Shown: one piece after another, positions 1 to 8,252 of the stretch
Position numbering within the stretch: the first letter of the stretch is position 1
How the letters are laid out: each line of letters opens with the position of its first letter
Origin: Candidatus Latescibacterota bacterium
Lineage (GTDB): Bacteria; Latescibacterota; UBA2968; UBA8231
DNA length: 64,000 nucleotides
Assembly: GCA_022826515.1 (NCBI GenBank)
Contig: JAJDUT010000005.1
Span: forward strand, 49,179-113,178
Reading direction: 5' to 3'
Program-made: the position numbers and the translations under genes
Notes under the pieces: model-generated
Seen by the model: the letters and a program-made list of their open reading frames with translations, nothing else
What the model was told of the DNA's origin: nothing
Databases searched by the model: none

Positions 1-849
1 CTTTTCCAAAGCTATGCGACTTCAGGCTCGTTTTCGCGCTCGGCGGTCAACTACCAAAGCGGAGCGCGGACGGGTTTTTCCTCGGTCGTGGCGTCGCTGG
101 TCATTGCCGCGACCCTGCTCTGGCTCACGCCGCTGTTGTATTACCTGCCGCAAGCTACGCTCGCCGTTGTCATCATCGCTGCGGTGTGCGGCTTGGTGCG
201 CATTCAGCCCTTGGTGACAGCTTGGCGCATCAAGGCCCACGACGGGTTGATTGGGATTGCGACGTTTGTCGGCACGCTGGCCTTGGCACCGGATCTGCAC
301 TTGGGGGTTGCCCTCGGCGTGGGAGCCTCGCTGGTGCTCAACTTCTACCGCACCATGCGGCCCCGCGTGGTTTTTCTCGCCCGGCATCTTGACGGCACAA
401 TGCGCGAAAGCGACGCGGGGCTGAGGACAGATCAGCAGATCGCGATTATGCGCTTTGACGGCCAATTGTACTTTGGCTCGGGCCGTTATTTTGAGGACAA
501 GGTGCTCGAAACGATCGCCTCAGCACCCGAGCTAAGGTGCTTGATTCTCGATGCGGATGGGATCAACCGGATCGATGCTTCTGGCGAACAGGCGTTGCGC
601 AACGTAGTAGAACGCCTGCGCGAAGTCGGGCTAGACCTGTACTTTACGAGGGCCAAACGGCAGCTTACCGACGCGCTGGAGCGGTCGGGGCTGATGGAGC
701 AGATCGGCCGCGATCACTTTTTTCGCTGGAACCAACACGCGCTCGATTACCTATGGGCACGGCTCCATCCCGACTACAAGGCGCGATGTCCGCTCAATGT
801 GCCTCGTTCCCAAGAGTCGCAGGACGGGGAAATCGAGTATTATATCTGA
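1..849 (+). CDS. SulP family anion transporter, C-terminal part with STAS domain (5' end outside window)
   Basis: The frame is open from base 1, so the gene starts upstream of the window. The first codons encode GSFSRSAVN, a conserved stretch of SulP sulfate/bicarbonate-type permeases. Hydrophobic segments up to about base 340 are the last membrane helices. The cytoplasmic C-terminus is a STAS domain with the pattern ILDADGINRIDASG, the usual regulatory module of SulP carriers. The substrate (sulfate, bicarbonate or another anion) cannot be told from this part. It converges on zapA with only 7 bases between the stop codons and no clear terminator. Confidence 0.88.
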   Translation, partial: LFQSYATSGSFSRSAVNYQSGARTGFSSVVASLVIAATLLWLTPLLYYLPQATLAVVIIAAVCGLVRIQPLVTAWRIKAHDGLIGIATFVGTLALAPDLHLGVALGVGASLVLNFYRTMRPRVVFLARHLDGTMRESDAGLRTDQQIAIMRFDGQLYFGSGRYFEDKVLETIASAPELRCLILDADGINRIDASGEQALRNVVERLREVGLDLYFTRAKRQLTDALERSGLMEQIGRDHFFRWNQHALDYLWARLHPDYKARCPLNVPRSQESQDGEIEYYI

Positions 850-856
850 AAGAGAA

Positions 857-1186
857 TTAGAACCGCTTGGCGTCAGTGGAGGGGTTATCTGTGGTGGAAG
901 GTGCGTCGGATAGCAAGCGGTTAAAGGAGTCGAGGCGGGCATCAGTGCGGTCGAGCAGCGCGTCCTTGTGCTGACGAGCGCGGAGCACTTCCTCGGCGAT
1001 ATTGAGCGCGGCTAGGATGGCGATATCGAGCGGACCCCGGTGCTTGATCGTCGCGGCAATTTGCTGCATCTTCTCGTCGAGATAGGCTGCGGCGTGCCGA
1101 ACGTACTCGGGATCTTGATCGTCGCTGTTGACGAGATGATAGATCTGATTGTAGATGCGGACAGTGACGGGCTTTGCTTGCGACAT
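857..1186 (-). CDS. zapA: Cell division protein ZapA
   Basis: A 109-residue protein with the ZapA pattern: a short beta N-terminus (VTVRIYNQIYHL), then a central helix with EYVRHAAAYLDEKM and a long C-terminal helix (LDIAILAALNIAEEVL). ZapA binds FtsZ and crosslinks its filaments at the division ring. The frame is open further upstream to 1270, but the ATG at 1184-1186 gives the normal ZapA N-terminus (MSQAKPV). The upstream stretch contains a promoter and a terminator-like hairpin, so it is leader and not protein. The C-terminal tail is polar (DAPSTTDNPSTDAKRF). Confidence 0.85.
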   Translation of the reverse strand: MSQAKPVTVRIYNQIYHLVNSDDQDPEYVRHAAAYLDEKMQQIAATIKHRGPLDIAILAALNIAEEVLRARQHKDALLDRTDARLDSFNRLLSDAPSTTDNPSTDAKRF

Positions 1187-1207
1187 GAGGTTTTTTCGAG
1201 ATAAGAT

Positions 1208-1252
1208 AAAAAGTGGGGACTCCCGCGATCTCCCCTTGTCTCGGAAGCCCCC
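1208..1252 (-). terminator. Hairpin plus U-tract in the zapA leader (attenuator or end of a small RNA)
   Basis: On the minus strand the arms at 1243-1252 and 1215-1224 pair over 10 positions (including two G-U pairs) around an 18-base loop. They are followed after two bases by five T (1212-1208). This is an intrinsic-terminator layout lying between the zapA promoter and the zapA start, so most transcripts might end here as an RNA of roughly 65-70 bases. Confidence 0.6.
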
Positions 1253-1282
1253 TCTTTGCGCGCTAACCACGTGGTGAGAACC

Positions 1283-1311
1283 AATGTATTGGGGTTGGTA
1301 ATGATTGTCAA
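1283..1311 (-). promoter_or_regulatory. Sigma-70-type promoter for zapA
   Basis: On the minus strand there is a perfect -35 TTGACA (1311-1306), a 17-base spacer and a -10 TACATT (1288-1283). The predicted start is near 1276, about 90 bases upstream of the zapA ATG. The rest of the 304-base gap between zapA and the next gene at 1491 holds the leader hairpin and a weaker plus-strand promoter; no other gene is seen in it. Confidence 0.7.
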
Positions 1312-1374
1312 CAATATGTTGGATATTTTTTTGAAAAAATGAGCTACCCGTAAGAAGGCGACAAGTGCGGAAAT

Positions 1375-1404
1375 TTGACGGTCCGTAGCGGGCTTTCTTA
1401 GTAT
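1375..1404 (+). promoter_or_regulatory. Possible promoter for the FAD/Fe-S oxidoreductase
   Basis: TTGACG at 1375-1380 and TAGTAT at 1399-1404, spaced by 18 bases, lie about 85 bases upstream of the likely start at 1491. The match is reasonable but not strong. Confidence 0.4.
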
Positions 1405-1490
1405 TGAAGTGCCCCTACCAAGTTGACCAAAGTGTGCGCTAAGCCCTCGGCCGGGCGAAGAAGGTGCGCGCTGCCGATCAATGCCTAAAT

Positions 1491-4346
1491 ATGGATAGAA
1501 ATACATTGGAAATGGCCTTGCAACAGGCCGTTCAAGGCGAAGTGCGCTTTGACGCGGTTTCGCGGATGCTCTACCGCACCGACGCCAGCATCTACGAGAT
1601 GGAGCCTTTGGGGCTGGTCGTGCCCAAAGACGAGGCCGATGTGGTCGCCGCAGCAAAAATCGCCGCTGAGCAGGGGGCGGCGGTCTTGCCGCGGGGTGGC
1701 GGGACGAGTTTGGCGGGTCAGTCGGTGGGGGCGGCGGTCCATCTCGATTTTTCCAAATACATGAACCGGATTTTGGAATTCAACCCGGACGAGCGCTGGG
1801 TCCGGGTCCAACCGGGTTTGGTTCTCGATGAACTCAACGCCTACTTGCAGCCCTACGGCCTGATTTTCGCGCCTGATGTCTCTACGAGTAGCAGGGCCAA
1901 TATCGGCGGGATGATCGGCAACAATTCCTGCGGTGCGCATTCCATTATATACGGCAAGACCATCGACCACGTTCTGGAGCTAAAGGTGGTGCTGGCCGAT
2001 GGCTCGCAAGCGGTATTCGGGCCGCTAGACGACGCGGAGTGTGAACGCCGTGCGGGTTTGGACAGCCTCGAAGGACACATTTACCGCGAAGTTAGCCGCA
2101 TCGTCCGCGAGCGCGAAGCGCAGATCCGCGAAGGCTTTCCCGAGGTGATGCGCCGCGTTTCGGGCTACAATCTCGACGAATTTATCGATGGTGCGCCCTT
2201 TGACCTGAGCAAGCTGGTCGTCGGCTCGGAAGGCACGCTTTGTGCGGTGGTCGAAGCGCGGTTGAACTTGGTCGAATTGCCCGCGCACAAGGGCTTGGTG
2301 GCCGTCCACTTTCACGACTTGGTCGAGGCCACGGAGGCCAATCTGATCGCGTTGGAAACTGCACCGGTCGCCAGCGAGTTGATGGACAAAATTTTGCTCG
2401 ACCAGACCAAGGACTCACCCGAACACGCCCCGAGCCGCCGCCTTCTACAGGATGACCCAGCCGTCCTGCTCGTGGTCGAGTACTTCGCGGACTCGGTCGC
2501 CGAACTGGAGCGCAAGCTGGACGGGTTGGAGGAGCGGTTGCGGGGGCGGGAGATGGGCTACGCTTGGGTGCGGGCCGTCGATCCGGCAGACCAACAGGCT
2601 ATTTGGGGGATACGCAAGGCCGGGTTGGGGCTTTTGATGGGCATGAAGGGCGACCCCAAGCCCCAACCCGGGGTGGAGGATACCAGCGTCCCGGTCGCCA
2701 AGTTACCCGACTACATCCGCCGAGTGGTCGCGCTGATGGAGGAACTGGGGATTGAGGCCGAATACTACGGGCACGCCAGCGTCGGCCTGTTGCACATCCG
2801 GCCAATCTTCAGCCTCAAAGACCCCGAGGGCATAAAGCTCCTGCGTCAGATGGAGGAGCGGATGAGCGATATGGTGCTCGAATACGGCGGAGCCATGTCG
2901 GGCGAGCACGGCGATGGCTTGGCGCGCAGCGAGTGGATCGCCAAGATGTTTAGCCCGGAGTTGGTCGAGGCCTTTGTCGAGGTCAAGGACGCCTTTGATC
3001 CACAGGGGATTATGAACCCCGGCAAGATCACCCGGCCTCCTCGAATGGACGAGAATCTGCGTTACCACGAGGATTATCAGACGCCCCAGGTGGAGACGTT
3101 TTTCAGCTTTAGCGAGGCGGGTGGTTTTCAGGAAGCCGTTGAAATGTGCTCTGGGGTGGGCCACTGTCGCAAAAAGCTGGTGGGCACGATGTGTCCTTCG
3201 TACATGGCGACCTTGGACGAGGAGCACACCACCCGCGGCCGGGCCAATGCCTTGCGCGCCGCGCTCGCTGGTACTTTACCTGACGGCCTGCACAGCCAAG
3301 AGGTACATCGCGTGATGGACCTTTGTTTGGAGTGCAAAGCCTGCAAGGCCGAGTGCCCGTCGAGCGTGGATATGGCCAAGCTCAAGTACGAATTTCTCGC
3401 CCACTACCATCGCGAACATGGCTATCCGCTGCGCTCGCGGCTCTTTGCCGACATAGCTCGCATCAGCCGCTTGGGATCGGCGTTGGCACCGCTGTCGAAT
3501 TGGATCGGCCGCAGCGGGTTTAATCGCTGGCTGTTGGATGCGTTTTTGGGCATTGACCGGCGGCGGCGACTGCCGGCCTTTGCCCGCCAGCCGTTTTCGC
3601 GCTGGTTCGCCGGGCGGCGTCCGGCTCGCGGCGACAAGGGCCGCGTCGTGCTGTTCAACGATACCTTCGTCGAGTACAACGAGCCGGCCATTGGCATGGC
3701 GGCGACGATCATCTTGGAACGCGCCGGGTACGAGGCCGTCTTGGTCGCAAACAAGGTCTGTTGCGGCCGGCCGTTCATATCCAAGGGCTTTCTCGACCGC
3801 GCCCGCGCCTTGGCGCAGCGCAATGTGGAGGTACTCGCGCCGTGGGCCGAAGAAGGAGTGCCGATCATTGGGCTGGAGCCGAGTTGCGCGTCGGCTCTCA
3901 GCGACGATTACCTAGATTTGGTTGACGATCCGCAAAGTCGGCGCGTAGCCGAGCAGGTCGTCTTGCTCGAGGACTTTCTCGTCCGCGAGGCTCCGCTCGA
4001 TTTAGAGTTTGCCCAGACCGTCCGCCACATTTTGGTACACGGCCACTGCCATCAAAAGGCCCTGACGGGCACAGCCGCGACCGTGGCCATGCTAAACATG
4101 CCGCCCCACTTTAGCGCCGAGGAAATTCCATCGGGCTGCTGTGGCATGGCCGGTAGCTTCGGCTACGAGAAAGAGCACTTTGAAATATCGCGCGCCGTGG
4201 GGCAGGAGCGGCTCTTTGCCGTACTAGAGGAGGCAACAGAGGATGTGGAAATCGCGGCCGTAGGCACTTCGTGCCGCCACCAGATTGCCGATTTCACTGG
4301 GCGGCAGGCGCGGCATTGGGCCGAGATTTTCGTCGAAGCACTTTAA
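1491..4346 (+). CDS. FAD-binding and 4Fe-4S oxidoreductase (D-lactate/glycolate dehydrogenase type)
   Basis: A 951-residue fused flavin and iron-sulfur protein. The N-terminal PCMH-type FAD domain has PRGGGTSLAGQSVG and NIGGMIGNNSCGAHS. A FAD-oxidase C-terminal domain has SGEHGDG at about residue 469. Two ferredoxin-like motifs follow (Cys-rich near residues 552-570, and CLECKACKAECP near 613). The C-terminus has cysteine-rich heterodisulfide-reductase-type repeats (HGHCHQK near 850, GCCGMAGSFG near 882). Members of this family oxidise 2-hydroxy acids such as D-lactate and pass electrons to the quinone pool. The ATG at 1491 is preferred. A GTG at 1464 is in frame but sits directly against its purine-rich stretch. 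LarA downstream suggests lactate-type substrates, which is inference. Confidence 0.88.
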   Translation: MDRNTLEMALQQAVQGEVRFDAVSRMLYRTDASIYEMEPLGLVVPKDEADVVAAAKIAAEQGAAVLPRGGGTSLAGQSVGAAVHLDFSKYMNRILEFNPDERWVRVQPGLVLDELNAYLQPYGLIFAPDVSTSSRANIGGMIGNNSCGAHSIIYGKTIDHVLELKVVLADGSQAVFGPLDDAECERRAGLDSLEGHIYREVSRIVREREAQIREGFPEVMRRVSGYNLDEFIDGAPFDLSKLVVGSEGTLCAVVEARLNLVELPAHKGLVAVHFHDLVEATEANLIALETAPVASELMDKILLDQTKDSPEHAPSRRLLQDDPAVLLVVEYFADSVAELERKLDGLEERLRGREMGYAWVRAVDPADQQAIWGIRKAGLGLLMGMKGDPKPQPGVEDTSVPVAKLPDYIRRVVALMEELGIEAEYYGHASVGLLHIRPIFSLKDPEGIKLLRQMEERMSDMVLEYGGAMSGEHGDGLARSEWIAKMFSPELVEAFVEVKDAFDPQGIMNPGKITRPPRMDENLRYHEDYQTPQVETFFSFSEAGGFQEAVEMCSGVGHCRKKLVGTMCPSYMATLDEEHTTRGRANALRAALAGTLPDGLHSQEVHRVMDLCLECKACKAECPSSVDMAKLKYEFLAHYHREHGYPLRSRLFADIARISRLGSALAPLSNWIGRSGFNRWLLDAFLGIDRRRRLPAFARQPFSRWFAGRRPARGDKGRVVLFNDTFVEYNEPAIGMAATIILERAGYEAVLVANKVCCGRPFISKGFLDRARALAQRNVEVLAPWAEEGVPIIGLEPSCASALSDDYLDLVDDPQSRRVAEQVVLLEDFLVREAPLDLEFAQTVRHILVHGHCHQKALTGTAATVAMLNMPPHFSAEEIPSGCCGMAGSFGYEKEHFEISRAVGQERLFAVLEEATEDVEIAAVGTSCRHQIADFTGRQARHWAEIFVEAL

Positions 4347-4366
4347 CGCGAAGTGAAAGGATTACG

Positions 4367-4891
4367 ATGGCATTTAACGTCAAGCAACGCGGTCGATTAA
4401 CCTACTACTACGGCGGGGACCACCCAACCTTATCGGCCTTGGTAACTGAGGCACTGGACAATGGCGACTTGAAGATCTACTTCGCTGGCTTGACCGGCGG
4501 ACATTCGGCGCATGGGATTCTTGGCCGCGACGAGTTGGTGAGGATGACGCCTTCCGTCGAAGTCGAGCTAGTCTTCCGCTGTTGGGAGAAGTGGCTGCAA
4601 GAAGCTGAGATTTGCGATTCGATTGCCCAGATAGATTTTATCGAAGTACACGCCTTTGGTGCCCAGCCCAAGGACGTCAACCCGCTGACCGACCCGCAGC
4701 GCTTTCACGAGGAACAACAGCGCATTTACCAAGAATACGCCCAAGCCTATAGCAGCTTTTTCCGCGACTGTATGCCCGACACCGGGGTGCCGGCTCGCTT
4801 TACGGTACACGTGGTTGATTTCCCTGACAAAGCTGCTTCTTATGAATTCTACAGCGTAGGTCTGTATCAGCCGGCCCTGCACGGAGCTTGA
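4367..4891 (+). CDS. Protein of unknown function, 174 residues
   Basis: I do not recognise a family. The ATG at 4367 has a good ribosome site (GTGAAAGGA, 4353-4361). The protein is soluble-looking, with no signal peptide or membrane segment. It is rich in aromatic and acidic residues and has a helical middle (HEEQQRIYQEYAQAYSSFF). It lies 20 bases after the oxidoreductase and 3 bases before the FmdB-type gene, so it is probably co-transcribed with them and with larA. Codon use looks like that of its neighbours. Confidence 0.75.
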   Translation: MAFNVKQRGRLTYYYGGDHPTLSALVTEALDNGDLKIYFAGLTGGHSAHGILGRDELVRMTPSVEVELVFRCWEKWLQEAEICDSIAQIDFIEVHAFGAQPKDVNPLTDPQRFHEEQQRIYQEYAQAYSSFFRDCMPDTGVPARFTVHVVDFPDKAASYEFYSVGLYQPALHGA

Positions 4892-4894
4892 GCC

Positions 4895-5119
4895 ATGCCG
4901 ATTTTTGAATACGCCTGCATGGAGTGCGGCACTGAGTTCGACGCGCTCATACAAGGGACGGCAACAGCCGCTTGCCCGTCTTGTGAGAGCGCAGAGTTGG
5001 AAAAGAAGCTGTCGAGTTTTGCCGTTGCTGGTCGCGCTGCCAGTGAGCGCGAGCCAATAGGTCCGTGTGGTACCTGCGGCGATCCGCGCGGTGCTGGTGC
5101 CTGCGCTCTCGATAATTGA
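4895..5119 (+). CDS. FmdB-type zinc ribbon protein
   Basis: A 74-residue protein opening MPIFEYACMECG, the classic start of FmdB/CxxC_CxxC_SSSS putative regulatory zinc ribbons. CMEC and CPSC pairs probably bind one zinc. A second cysteine cluster (GPCGTCGDPRGAGAC) closes the protein. The molecular role of this family is not established. It lies 9 bases upstream of larA. A paralogue is encoded at 48360. Confidence 0.8.
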   Translation: MPIFEYACMECGTEFDALIQGTATAACPSCESAELEKKLSSFAVAGRAASEREPIGPCGTCGDPRGAGACALDN

Positions 5120-5128
5120 GGAAGACCT

Positions 5129-6391
5129 ATGGCTGAGACGCAAATCGAACTGCCCTTTGGCGACTCTCAGTTGCAAGTTGACGTTCCCAGCGAGTGTCTG
5201 CTAGGCGTCGTCTTGCCGAGAACGGAACAATGCGGCGACGGCTCGGAGCGGGCATTAGTGCGGGATGCGCTGACCCGGCCCGTGGGTACACCGGCATTGC
5301 GGGCATTGGTGCGGCCCGGCCAGCAGGTGGCGATTGTCGTAAGCGATATGACCCGGCCCTGCCCGACGGATCGTCTGTTGCCGCCGGTGCTAGAGGAGCT
5401 TGCCGCGGCTGGCGTGCCGGATGCCGACGTGACGGTAGTTGTGGCCTTGGGGCTGCATAGAGCGCAGACCGTAGCTGAGTTGGCTGCCTTGGTGGGGCCG
5501 GAAGTTTATGCCCGAGTGCAGGTGGTGAACCACGATCCCCAAGACGTGGTGCGGCTGGGAGTCACTTCCCGCGGTACGCCCGTGGAGTTGTTCCGGCCCT
5601 TGGTGGAGGCCGATGTGCGGATCTGTTTGGGCAATTTGGAGTTCCACTACTTCGCCGGCTTTTCGGGTGGAGCTAAGGCGATCTTGCCCGGCTGTGCCTC
5701 TCCCAGTGCCGTAGCGGCCAACCACGGCTTGATGGCCCGGCCCGGCGCGGAGACCGGGCGGCTTGAGGGCAACCCGGTGCGGGAGGATTTAGAAGAAGGG
5801 GCGGGCATGTTGGGGATCGACTTCATCCTCAATGCGATCGTCGACGATCGCCACCGCATTGTCGCCGCCTTTGCCGGGCACGTGCGAGAGGCTCACCGCA
5901 AAGGGTGCGAGCAGGTAGCCGAGCGCGGAGCCGTGCCCATTGCGCGATGCGCTGATATTGTCCTCGTCAGCGCGGGCGGCTATCCGCTGGATGTCAATAT
6001 GTATCAAGCGCAAAAGGCTCTCGACAACGCAGTGCATGCCGTGCGCGAAAGAGGCGTTATCGTCTGGGTGGCCGAATGCCGAGAGGGACTGGGCAGCGCT
6101 ACCTTTGCCTCTTGGTTGCAGGAGGCGGATTCAGCCGACGAGATTCTCGCGCGCATAGAGCGAGAATTCGTCTTAGGAGGGCACAAGGCTGCAGCCATTG
6201 CTTCGGTGCTGAAAAAGGCCCGCGTGCATTTGGTCTCGTCGCTGCCGGTTGAGGCCATCGGCCGCGTCGGCTTAGTGCCCTTTGACGACCTAGGCCAAGC
6301 TATGGCGGCCGCGCACGAGGTAGTCGGCCACGAAGCCCGAATCTGGGCGCTGCCCTATGGAGATTCAGTGTTGCCGCAGGCCGCGGCCTAG
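5129..6391 (+). CDS. larA: LarA family nickel-pincer-dependent 2-hydroxyacid racemase
   Basis: A 420-residue protein of the LarA (DUF2088) family. LarA uses a nickel-pincer nucleotide to racemise lactate or related 2-hydroxy acids by hydride transfer. The functional residues of Lactiplantibacillus LarA are all present at the right spacing: His110 (GLHR), His173 and Lys183 in FHYFAGFSGGAK, and His199 (AANHGLM), corresponding to H108, H174, K184 and H200. The cofactor-making genes larB, larC and larE are not in this window. With the upstream flavin dehydrogenase it could funnel both enantiomers to one oxidase. The LarA family has varied substrates, so lactate is only the best guess. The stop codon overlaps that of the convergent gene in a shared CTAG. 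Confidence 0.85.
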   Translation: MAETQIELPFGDSQLQVDVPSECLLGVVLPRTEQCGDGSERALVRDALTRPVGTPALRALVRPGQQVAIVVSDMTRPCPTDRLLPPVLEELAAAGVPDADVTVVVALGLHRAQTVAELAALVGPEVYARVQVVNHDPQDVVRLGVTSRGTPVELFRPLVEADVRICLGNLEFHYFAGFSGGAKAILPGCASPSAVAANHGLMARPGAETGRLEGNPVREDLEEGAGMLGIDFILNAIVDDRHRIVAAFAGHVREAHRKGCEQVAERGAVPIARCADIVLVSAGGYPLDVNMYQAQKALDNAVHAVRERGVIVWVAECREGLGSATFASWLQEADSADEILARIEREFVLGGHKAAAIASVLKKARVHLVSSLPVEAIGRVGLVPFDDLGQAMAAAHEVVGHEARIWALPYGDSVLPQAAA

Positions 6392-7287
6392 GGTTTTTCG
6401 CTGGCAAACAAATCGAGCTGCTCAATCTCCTCGTCGTCAAATCCCCCCAACCCAATGCCGAGCAGACGCGTACCTAAGTCGTCGGCTTCTGTCTGTTCTA
6501 ATAGCTCGCAGGCTGTCGTGAAGACGGCTTGGGCGCGATCGGTAAAGGCGGCCAAGCGCGATGTGCGCGTCGCGGTGCGAGAATCTGGATAGCGCACCTC
6601 TAGGGTTACATCGCGTGCTTGTAGCCCTCGGCGCTGCAAGCGCCCGCAGAGCGCGGCGGCTAGCTCGCGCAAGGCATCGCGCATTTCTTCACGGGTATAA
6701 AGCGGGGCGGCAAAAGAGGTTTCCTCGCGGATTTGGTCGAGCTGTTCGGCTGGGGCGACCGGGTCGTCGTCCCAACCTTGGGCGAGGTGCCAAAAGCTGC
6801 TGCCCCGCTGGCCAAAGCGGCGCACGAGTTCTTCCAGCGGCGCTTGGATCAGTGCGCCGATGTGCTCTATTTGCATAGTTGCGAACTGCTGGCGCGTAAC
6901 GGCCCCCACGCCGGGAAGCTGGTCAATGGGCACATTGGCGAGAAAATCCTCTATCTGTTCGGGCAGCACGACTGTTAGGCCATCGGGTCGCTGGCGTTCC
7001 ATCGCTAGCTGCGCCAAGAACTTGCTGGGTGCCAACCCCACGGAAACGCTCCAGCCTAGCTGCCGCTTGATATCGCTTTTGATCATCTTGGCGACGCGCG
7101 TTCCAAAGGGGATGTCGAGCTTATTGTCGGTGACGTCGAGGATGGCGTAGCCGTCGCCCCATTCGATCCAATCGGTGTATTCGCGCAGGAGCGCGGCGAA
7201 TTCGGCGTAGGCACGGGTGTTGTGGCACGGGCCGCTATCGATTCCAATGTGGACTATCTTGCGGCGTCCGCCCTTAGCGGGACTCAT
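6388..7287 (-). CDS. DinB-like Y-family polymerase homologue lacking catalytic residues and most of the N-terminal catalytic region
   Basis: A 299-residue protein that follows DNA polymerase IV from the end of the palm onward: LDVTDN, SVGLAPSKFLAQLA, the helix-hairpin-helix LPGVGAVT and a little-finger domain. In E. coli DinB the two catalytic segments lie about 95 residues apart; here they are about 30 apart, so the fingers are gone. The carboxylates are lost: D8 aligns with Gly15 (HIGID) and D103/E104 with Gly46/Tyr47. The C-terminus ends with QLDLF at 290-294, a good beta-clamp-binding motif. No frameshift is visible because the frame is open and overlaps the upstream gene by 14 bases. It may be a clamp-binding accessory factor in the manner of ImuB, or a degenerate relic. 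It is last in the sbcD-sbcC-ygfZ run. Confidence 0.75.
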   Translation of the reverse strand: MSPAKGGRRKIVHIGIDSGPCHNTRAYAEFAALLREYTDWIEWGDGYAILDVTDNKLDIPFGTRVAKMIKSDIKRQLGWSVSVGLAPSKFLAQLAMERQRPDGLTVVLPEQIEDFLANVPIDQLPGVGAVTRQQFATMQIEHIGALIQAPLEELVRRFGQRGSSFWHLAQGWDDDPVAPAEQLDQIREETSFAAPLYTREEMRDALRELAAALCGRLQRRGLQARDVTLEVRYPDSRTATRTSRLAAFTDRAQAVFTTACELLEQTEADDLGTRLLGIGLGGFDDEEIEQLDLFASEKP

Positions 7288-8239
7288 GCGATGAAAAAGG
7301 CAGGGATACTACGGTGGCCTGCGCTCCGCCCGCGTCTAGCACAGTGCCTTCGACGCAAGCACTCCGCCGCACATAGGCGAGGGCAATCGGGCCGAGGCTA
7401 GGGGAGTGGACTGCCGAAGTAATGCGTCCTACTTCGCGCGCTCCGTCGCGCAGTGGTTGCCCCGTTGGCGGCAATTTGGCAGTGGAAAGACGCAGCCCGA
7501 CTAGATGCTGTTTGACTTTGTCGTAGGTATCTAGGCGGGCGATGACTTCTTGGCCGATATAGCAGCCTTTATCTAGATGAATAGCGCGACCAAGCCCTGC
7601 TTCCCAAGGGTTGTACTCTTGGGTCAACTCTCGTCCGAGCAGGGGAAGGCCCTGTTCGACGCGCAAAATTTCCCATGTCGCCGCTTCTATTGGACGGGCA
7701 CCTACGGCGGCAAGGCGTTGCCACAGGCCATCCACGGCTGCGGGCGGACCGAAGGCGCGCAGCCCCGGCCCAGGCGTGCGCGCCAACCACAGACCGTCGG
7801 CGACCTGTGGGTCGAGTAGCTGGTGATCCTGAAATTTCGCTATATCTGTTTCCAATGTTCGGGCGACTAGCTCGGCAGCTTGCGGGCCGACAAGCTCGAA
7901 CATGGCCGTCTCGTCTGTGCGGTCTGCCAATTCAAGGGCCTCGGCAAAGATAAAACGGTCCAGCCAAGCAGGAATTGAGGTGCGCGAATCGGGACTCAAG
8001 ATCAAGGCCGTGGCGTCTGGGCCGCGATAACAGGTGGCGAGATCGAGGATTCTCGCTCGCTGTTCGATAAAGACGGCTTCGAGGCCGTGCCCTATTTGCA
8101 GGTTGTGAAAGTCGTTGGAGGTCATGCGATGCAGGAAGTCGAGGTGGTCGGCACCGCGCATGTACAAGCGAAATGAGGCTTGCGCGTCGCGTAGGGCCGC
8201 GCTGGTGCGGGCGGCGTGATAGTCGTCGTAGTGGGCCAT
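7274..8239 (-). CDS. ygfZ: YgfZ/GcvT-type folate-binding protein
   Basis: About 321 residues with the YgfZ signature KGCYIGQE (near residue 225) and the N-terminal GcvT-like fold (FLHRMTSNDFHNLQIG). YgfZ/Iba57 proteins bind tetrahydrofolate and help assemble or repair certain Fe-S enzymes. The ATG at 8237-8239 is chosen; an in-frame TTG at 8248 would add three residues. It begins 13 bases after the sbcC stop and overlaps the DinB-like gene at its 3' end, so it belongs to the same transcript. Confidence 0.85.
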   Translation of the reverse strand: MAHYDDYHAARTSAALRDAQASFRLYMRGADHLDFLHRMTSNDFHNLQIGHGLEAVFIEQRARILDLATCYRGPDATALILSPDSRTSIPAWLDRFIFAEALELADRTDETAMFELVGPQAAELVARTLETDIAKFQDHQLLDPQVADGLWLARTPGPGLRAFGPPAAVDGLWQRLAAVGARPIEAATWEILRVEQGLPLLGRELTQEYNPWEAGLGRAIHLDKGCYIGQEVIARLDTYDKVKQHLVGLRLSTAKLPPTGQPLRDGAREVGRITSAVHSPSLGPIALAYVRRSACVEGTVLDAGGAQATVVSLPFSSHESR

Positions 8240-8252
8240 AATGAGCAAGAAG

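Noticed and set aside
1187..1270. N-terminal extension of ZapA up to 1270
   Set aside because: It would run through the leader hairpin and add 28 residues not found in ZapA; ATG 1186 gives the normal start.
1187..1311. Possible 6S RNA next to zapA
   Set aside because: 6S RNA often lies near zapA, but the promoter-to-terminator distance is only about 70 bases and the long bulged duplex of 6S RNA is not seen.
6388..7287. Frameshift explaining the missing N-terminus of the DinB-like gene
   Set aside because: The upstream sequence is the overlapping ygfZ gene; no DinB N-terminal motif appears in any frame there.
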